A DNA stretch of 5,479 nt from an uncultured bacterium (GTDB lineage: Bacteria > Planctomycetota > Phycisphaerae > Phycisphaerales > SM1A02). Location of the stretch: assembly GCA_903938205.1 (NCBI GenBank), contig CAJACJ010000557.1:1-5479 (forward strand), in the 5' to 3' direction. The translations under genes were made by a program, and so were the position numbers. Shown here one piece after another: positions 5,352 to 5,479 of this stretch (position 1 is the first letter of the stretch; each line of letters opens with the position of its first letter). The notes under the pieces were generated by a model. The model saw only the letters and a program-made list of their open reading frames with translations, was not told where the DNA came from and searched no databases.

Positions 5352-5479
5352 ATGGCTGACGATTCGATACCTGATCCCCTTCCCACGCGCCGCGATTTCA
5401 ACGCATGCACGGGCGATGGCGCAACCTTCTGTTTCATGGTGGGCGCGGGTGAAACCTATATCGCCGCGTTGGTATTGGC
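5352..5479 (+). CDS. MFS transporter, N-terminal part (3' end outside window)
   Basis: This reading frame starts with ATG directly after the TAA of the STN-like gene, in the same frame and with no spacer, and runs open to the right edge (42 complete codons plus 2 nt). After a short polar N-terminus (about 16 residues, MADDSIPDPLPTRRDF) comes DGATFCFMVGAGETYIAALVL, the beginning of a first transmembrane helix. The DGA-F-FMVG-GE-Y pattern is what I recognise as the first helix of a planctomycete MFS subfamily, the same one suggested for the C-terminal fragment at the left edge. The acidic and aromatic residues in this helix (D22, E34, Y36) could line the transport path; the substrate is unknown. 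There is no Shine-Dalgarno sequence, so translation probably depends on coupling with the upstream gene. Only about a tenth of the protein is visible, which limits confidence. Confidence 0.65.
   Translation, partial: MADDSIPDPLPTRRDFNACTGDGATFCFMVGAGETYIAALVL

Noticed and set aside
1..5479. Window as a closed circle, with the right-edge MFS start joining the left-edge MFS end
   Set aside because: The joined protein would have only about 185 residues, far shorter than an MFS transporter of about 400, so the two fragments are different genes.

Overview
The window looks like an ordinary chromosomal segment from a Planctomycetota bacterium, probably of the Phycisphaerae type. This is inferred from the protein families and not from any rRNA. 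The two partial MFS transporters, the secreted AMMECR1-like/toroid protein and the small secreted STN-like protein resemble families I associate with that phylum. None of the gene starts carries a recognisable Shine-Dalgarno sequence.

Layout, left to right. (1) nt 3-434, +: C-terminal third of an MFS transporter that begins outside the window, followed by a perfect 20-bp palindrome that may end its transcript. (2) nt 478-622: candidate rpsA promoter and a GC-rich leader of about 110 nt with two hairpins. (3) nt 623-2383, +: rpsA, a complete six-domain ribosomal protein S1, closed by a strong intrinsic terminator at 2405-2443 that is T-rich on both sides. (4) nt 2444-2668: an intergenic region with a possible 29-residue membrane microprotein on the minus strand (2503-2592) and a 39-nt dyad (2616-2654) that sits between outward-facing -10-like elements. 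(5) nt 2669-4498, +: a 609-residue exported protein of unknown function with an AMMECR1-like N-terminal part and an alpha-helical toroid-like C-terminal part. (6) nt 4533-5351, +: a 272-residue exported protein with an STN/secretin-like domain and a Ser-Gly linker. (7) nt 5352-5479, +: N-terminus of a second MFS transporter, whose ATG directly follows the preceding stop codon.

How the genes relate. rpsA is a housekeeping translation gene and appears to be its own transcription unit. The 609-residue, 272-residue and second MFS genes run in the same direction with short or no gaps and may be co-transcribed. The 609- and 272-residue genes each also have a -10-like hexamer exactly 7 nt before the chosen ATG, which is the geometry expected for leaderless mRNAs. 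The two exported proteins probably act in the periplasm or at the envelope; their substrates cannot be read from the sequence. No tRNA, rRNA, CRISPR array, insertion sequence or phage gene was seen.
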